Part shown: positions 58,401 through 64,000 of the stretch, piece after piece | How positions within the stretch are numbered: position 1 is the first letter of the stretch | How the letters are laid out: every line of letters begins with the position of its first letter | Assembly: GCA_964057225.1 (NCBI GenBank) | Contig: OZ059898.1 | Coordinates: 3,286,001-3,350,000, forward strand | Origin: Auanema rhodensis | Taxonomy: Eukaryota > Nematoda > Chromadorea > Rhabditida > Rhabditidae | Length of the DNA stretch: 64,000 nucleotides | Direction of reading: 5' to 3' | Notes under the pieces: model-generated | Database searches by the model: none | What the model was told of the DNA's origin: nothing | The model's input: only the letters and a program-made list of their open reading frames with translations | Program-made: the position numbers and the translations under genes

Positions 58401-61400
58401 AGCAATGTTGAGTGTACATGGAAACTCAACATACACTAATGCATCATTTTTCAAACGATCATAACTAATTTTTGTATCAAGCGTTTCTCAATGTAGTATA
58501 GTGCATTCGATGCGGAATTTTAAGCTGCGTCGATCTGTGTTATCAGATTTGCGCTAGCTTAAAAATGCACCGAGATATCAACTGATATAAGTTCACACTT
58601 ATATCCTCGATTTTCACCCTGAAGAAATAATTTTTTCGTTGAATAACATTGTCCATCGTCTTTGCCTTGAAAAAAGGAATCTAAAAACATCTACTTTTTG
58701 CTAAATTATTTTGAAATTTTTCGAAAAAATTTTTGTCAAAATGTTTTTGGAAGCAATATTGAGTGTACATGGAAACTCAACATACACTAATGCATCATTT
58801 TTCAAACGATCATAACTAATTTGTGTATTAAGCGTTTCTCAATGTAGTATAGTGCATTTGATGCGGATTTTTAAGCTGCGTCGATCTGTGTGATCAGATT
58901 TACGCTAGCTTAAAAATGCACCGAGATATCAACTGATATAAGTTCACACTTATATCCTCTATTTTCACCCTAAAGAATTAATTTTTTCGTTGAATAACAT
59001 TGTCTATCGTCTTTGCCTTGAAAAATGGAATCTAAAAACATCTACTTTTTGCTAAATTCTTTTGAAATTTTTTGAAAAAATTTTTGTCAAAATGTTTTTG
59101 GAAGCAATGTTGAGTGTACATGGAAACTCAACATACACTAATGCATCATTTTTCAAACGATCATAACTAATTTTTGTATCAAGCGTTTCTCAATGTAGTA
59201 TAGTGCATTCGATGCGGATTTTTAAGCTGCGTCGATCTGTGTTATCAGATTTGCGCTAGCTTAAAAATGCACCGAGATATCAACTGATATAAGTTCACAC
59301 TTATATCCTCGATTTTCACCCTGAAGAAATAATTTTTTCGTTGAATAACATTGTCCATCGTCTTTGCCTTGAAAAAAGGAATCTAAAAAATCTACTTTTT
59401 GCTAAATTATTTTGAAATTTTTCGAAAAAATTTTTGTCAAAATGTTTTTGGAAGCAATGTTGAGTGTACATGGAAACTCAACATACACTAATGCATCATT
59501 TTTCAAACGATCATAACTAATTTTTGTATCAAGCGTTTCTCAATGTAGTATAGTGCATTCGATGCGGAATTTTAAGCTGCGTCGATCTGTGTTATCAGAT
59601 TTGCGCTAGCTTAAAAATGCACCGAGATATCAACTGATATAAGTTCACACTTATATCCTCGATTTTCACCCTGAAGAAATAATTTTTTCGTTGAATAACA
59701 TTGTCCATCGTCTTTGCCTTGAAAAATGGAATCTAAAAACATCTACTTTTTGCTAAATTCTTTTGAAATTTTTCGAAAAAATTTTTGTCAAAATGTTTTT
59801 GGAAGCAATGTTGAGTGTACATGGAAACTCAACATACACTAATGCATCATTTTTCAAACGATCATAACTAATTTTTGTATCAAGCGTTTCTCAATGTAGT
59901 ATAGTGCATTCGATGCGGATTTTTAAGCTGCGTCGATCTGTGTTATCAGATTTGCGCTAGCTTAAAAATGCACCGAGAAATCAACTGATATAGGTTCACA
60001 CTTATATCCTCGATTTTCACCCTGAAGAAATAATTTTTTCGTTGAATAACATTGTCCATCGTCTTTGCCTTAAAAAAAGGAATCTAAAAACATCTACTTT
60101 TTGCTAAATTATTTTGAAATTTTTCGAAAAAATTTTTGTCAAAATGTTTTTGGAAGCAATATTGAGTGTACATGGAAACTCAACATACACTAATGCATCA
60201 TTTTTCAAACGATCATAGCTAATTTTTGTATCAAGCGTTTCTCAATGTAGTATAGTGCATTCGATGCGGATTTTTAAGCTGCGTCGATCTGTGTTATCAG
60301 ATTTGCGCTAGCTTAAAAATGCACCGAGATATCAACTGATATAAGTTCACACTTATATCCTCGATTTTCACCCTGAAGAAATAATTTTTTCGTTGAATAA
60401 CATTGTCCATCGTCTTTGCCTTGAAAAATGGAATCTAAAAACATCTACTTTTTGCTAAATTCTTTTGAAATTTTTCGAAAAAATTTTTGTCAAAATGTTT
60501 TTGGAAGCAATGTTGAGTGTACATGGAAACTCAACATACACTAATGCATCATTTTTCAAACGATCATAACTAATTTTTGTATCAAGCGTTTCTCAATGTA
60601 GTATAGTGCATTCGATGCGGATTTTTAAGCTGCGTCGATCTGTGTTATCAGATTTGCGCTAGCTTAAAAATGCACCGAGATATCAACTGATATAAGTTCA
60701 CACTTATATCCTCGATTTTCACCCTGAAGAAATAATTTTTTCGTTGAATAACATTGTCCATCGTCTTTGCCTTGAAAAATGGAATCTAAAAACATCTACT
60801 TTTTGCTAAATTCTTTTGAAATTTTTCGAAAAAATTTTTGTCAAAATGTTTTTGGAAGCAATATTGAGTGTGCATGGAAACTCAACATACACCAATGCAT
60901 CATTTTTCAAACGATCATAACTAATTTTTGTATTAAGCGTTTCTCAATGTAGTAGAGTGCATTCGATGCGGATTTTTAAGCTGCGTCGATCTGTGTTATC
61001 AGATTTGCGCTAGCTTAAAAATGCACCGAGAAATCAACTGATATAAGTTCACACTTATATCCTCGATTTTCACCCTGAAGAAATAATTTTTTCGTTGAAT
61101 AACATTGTCCATCGTCTTTGCCTTGAAAAAAGGAATCTAAAAACATCTACTTTTTGCTAAATTATTTTGAAATTTTTCGAAAAAATTTTTGTCAAAATGT
61201 TTTTGGAAGCAATATTGAGTGTACATGGAAACTCAACATACACTAATGCATCATTTTTCAAACGATCATAACTAATTTGTGTATTAAGCGTTTCTCAATG
61301 TAGTATAGTGCATTTGATGCGGATTTTTAAGCTGCGTCGATCTGTGTGATCAGATTTACGCTAGCTTAGAAATGCACCGAGATATCAACTGATATAAGTT

Positions 61401-64000
61401 CACACTTATATCCTCGATTTTCACCCTAAAGAATTAATTTTTTCGTTGAATAACATTGTCTATCGTCTTTGCCTTGAAAAATGGAATCTAAAAACATCTA
61501 CTTTTTGCTAAATTCTTTTGAAATTTTTTGAAAAAATTTTTGTCAAAATGTTTTTGGAAGCAATGTTGAGTGTACATGGAAACTCAACATACACTAATGC
61601 ATCATTTTTCAAACGATCATAACTAATTTTTGTATCAAGCGTTTCTCAATGTAGTATAGTGCATTCAATGCGGATTTTTAAGCTGCGTCGATCTGTGTTA
61701 TCAGATTTGCGCTAGCTTAAAAATGCACCGAGATATCAACTGATATAAGTTCACACTTATATCCTCGATTTTCACCCTGAAGAAATAATTTTTTCGTTGA
61801 ATAACATTGTCCATCGTCTTCGCCTTGAAAAATGGAATCTAAAAACATCTACTTTTTGCTAATTTCTTTTGAAATTTTTCGAAAAAATTTTTGTCAAAAT
61901 GTTTTTGGAAGCAATGTTGAGTGTACATGGAAACTCAACATACACTAATGCATCATTTTTCAAACGATCATAACTAATTTTTGTATCAAGCGTTTCTCAA
62001 TGTAGTATAGTGCATTCGATGCGGATTTTTAAGCTGCGTCGATCTGTGTTATCAGATTTGCGCTAGCTTAAAAATGCACCGAGATATCAACTGATATAAG
62101 TTCACACTTATATCCTCGATTTTCACCCTAAAGAATTAATTTTTTCGTTGAATAACATTGTCTATCGTCTTTGCCTTGAAAAATGGAATCTAAAAACATC
62201 TACTTTTTGCTAAATTCTTTTGAAATTTTTCGAAAAAATTTTTGTCAAAATGTTTTTGGAAGCAATATTGAGTGTACATGGAAACTCAACATACACTAAT
62301 GCATCATTTTTCAAACGATCATAACTAATTTTTGTATCAAGCGTTTCTCAATGTAGTATAGTGCATTCGATGCGGATTTTTAAGCTGCGTCGATCTGTGT
62401 TATCAGATTTGCGCTAGCTTAAAAATGCACCGAGATATCAACTGATATAAGTTCACACTTATATCCTCGATTTTCACCCTGAAGAATTAATTTTCTCGTT
62501 GAATAACATTGTCCATCGTCTTTGCCTTGAAAAAAGGAATCTAAAAACATCTACTTTTTGCTAAATTATTTTGAAATTTTCCGAAAAAATTTTTGTCAAA
62601 ATGTTTTTGGAAGCAATGTTGAGTGTACATGGAAACTCAACATACACTAATGCATCATTTTTCAAACGATCATAACTAATTTTTGTATTAAGCGTTTTTC
62701 AATGTAGTATAGTGCATTCGATGCGGATTTTTAAGCTGCGTCGATCTGTGTTATCAGATTTGCGCTAGCTTAAAAATGCACCGAGATATCAACTGATATA
62801 AGTTCACACTTATATCCTCGATTTTCACCCTGAAGAATTAATTTTCTCGTTGAATAACATTGTCCATCGTCTTTGCCTTGAAAAAAGGAATCTAAAAACA
62901 TCTACTTTTTGCTAAATTATTTTGAAATTTTTCGAAAAAAGTTTTGTCAAAATGTTTTTGGAAGCAATGTTGAGTGTACATGGAAACTCAACATACACTA
63001 ATGCATCATTTTTCAAACGATCATAACTAATTTTTGTATTAAGCTTTTCTCAATGTAGTATAGTGCATTCGATGCGGATTTTCAAGCTGCGTCGATCTGT
63101 GTTATCAGATTTGCGCTAGCTTAAAAATGCACCGAGATATCAACTGATATAAGTTCACACTTATATCTTCGATTTTCACCCTGAAGAAATAATTTTTTCG
63201 TTGAATAACATTGTCCATCGTCTTTGCTTTGAAAAAAGGATTCTAAAAACATCTACTTTTTGCTAAATTATTTTGAAATTTTTCGAAAAAAGTTTTGTCA
63301 AAATGTTTTTGGAAGCAATGTTGAGTGTACATGGAAACTCAACATACACTAATGCATCATTTTTCAAACGATCATAACTAATTTTTGTATTAAGCTTTTC
63401 TCAATGTAGTATAGTGCATTCGATGCGGATTTTCAAGCTGCGTCGATCTGTGTTATCAGATTTGCGCTAGCTTAAAAATGCACCGAGATATCAACTGATA
63501 TAAGTTCACACTTATATCTTCGATTTTCACCCTGAAGAAATAATTTTTTCGTTGAATAACATTGTCCATCGTCTTTGCTTTGAAAAAAGGATTCTAAAAA
63601 CATCTACTTTTTGCTAAATTATTTTGAAATTTTTCGAAAAAAGTTTTGTCAAAATGTTTTTGGAAGCAATGTTGAGTGTACATGGAAACTCAACATACAC
63701 TAATGCATCATTTTTCAAACGATCATAACTAATTTTTGTATTAAGCTTTTCTCAATGTAGTATAGTGCATTCGATGCGGATTTTCAAGCTGCGTCGATCT
63801 GTGTTATCAGATTTGCGCTAGCTTAAAAATGCACCGAGATATCAACTGATACAAGTTCACACTTATATCCTCGATTTTCACCCTGAAGAATTAATTTTTT
63901 CGTTGAATAACATTGTCCATCGTCTTTGCCTTGAAAAAAGGAATCTAAAAACATCTACTTTTTGCTAAATTATTTTGAAATTTTCCGAAAAAATTTTTGT
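40412..64000. repeat. Right satellite array, ~351-bp monomer
   Basis: Same satellite, same orientation and register as the left array, about 67 monomers up to the window end. Variant families differ from the left side: AAATTCTTTTGAAA, CCCTAAAGAATT, GTCTTCGCC and GTCTTTTGC are common here and rare or absent on the left. Short monomer-scale frames such as 41769-41960 and 42120-42311 are by-products of the repeat. No gene is seen in these 23.6 kb. Confidence 0.97.
52321..60040. repeat. 11-monomer (~3,860-bp) duplicated satellite blocks
   Basis: Private variants recur exactly 3,860 bp apart: GTCTTTTGCTTTG at 52341 and 56201, CGATTTTATCCCTG at 52643 and 56503, and AATCTAAAAAATC near 54470 and 58330. 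A partial further copy follows to about 60040. Eleven monomers of 351 bp give this length. A related spacing of about 3,858 bp links GAGAAATCAACTGATATAGG near 45589 and 49447. Confidence 0.8.

Overview
The window is eukaryotic, probably insect and possibly dipteran. The host group is inferred only from AT-richness, very short introns and a recurring CAGCTGTCAAA motif, and I cannot name a species. About 48.6 kb of the 64 kb is one tandem satellite with a monomer of about 351 bp. Into it is inserted a single complete 15,384-bp Maverick/Polinton element (25022-40405), a self-synthesizing, virus-like DNA transposon.

Layout. 1-25021: left satellite array, about 71 monomers. 25016-25021: left copy of the 6-bp target duplication. 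25022-25861: left terminal inverted repeat (TIR). 26021-31255: protein-primed DNA polymerase B on +, which I resolve as 14 exons with no frame break. 31393-33174: major capsid protein and a small glycine-rich/basic protein on -. 33226-34399: cysteine protease, a small membrane protein and a two-finger C2H2 protein on +. 34405-35262: minor capsid (penton) protein on -. 35342-38047: packaging ATPase, two conserved Maverick proteins of unknown function and a chromodomain integrase on +. 38343-38929: an unrecognised three-exon Cys-rich gene on -. 39564-40405: right TIR. 40406-40411: right target duplication. 40412-64000: right satellite array, about 67 monomers in the same orientation.

How the genes fit together. 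PolB would copy the element, probably primed by a protein at the TIR ends. MCP and mCP would build an icosahedral capsid matured by the adenain-like protease and filled by the FtsK/HerA-type ATPase. Integrase would insert the DNA with a 6-bp duplication. Every core gene reads open, and the two TIRs differ by only two substitutions and one homopolymer length change by eye, so the insertion is young or its TIRs were recently homogenised. The integrase ends in a chromodomain with a full aromatic cage, which fits an insertion in satellite heterochromatin.

Most unusual points: (1) gene packing that looks polycistronic (a TAAATG junction, an ATGA overlap, a 44-nt overlap, divergent starts 51 bp apart, back-to-back polyA signals); (2) introns of only 40-46 nt, one of them GC-AG; (3) a spliced gene near the right TIR with a UGA-CUA stop followed by open, spliced, in-frame sequence; (4) two families of repeats inside the TIRs; (5) several hairpin-forming dyads in each satellite monomer and higher-order blocks of about 3.86 kb (11 monomers).
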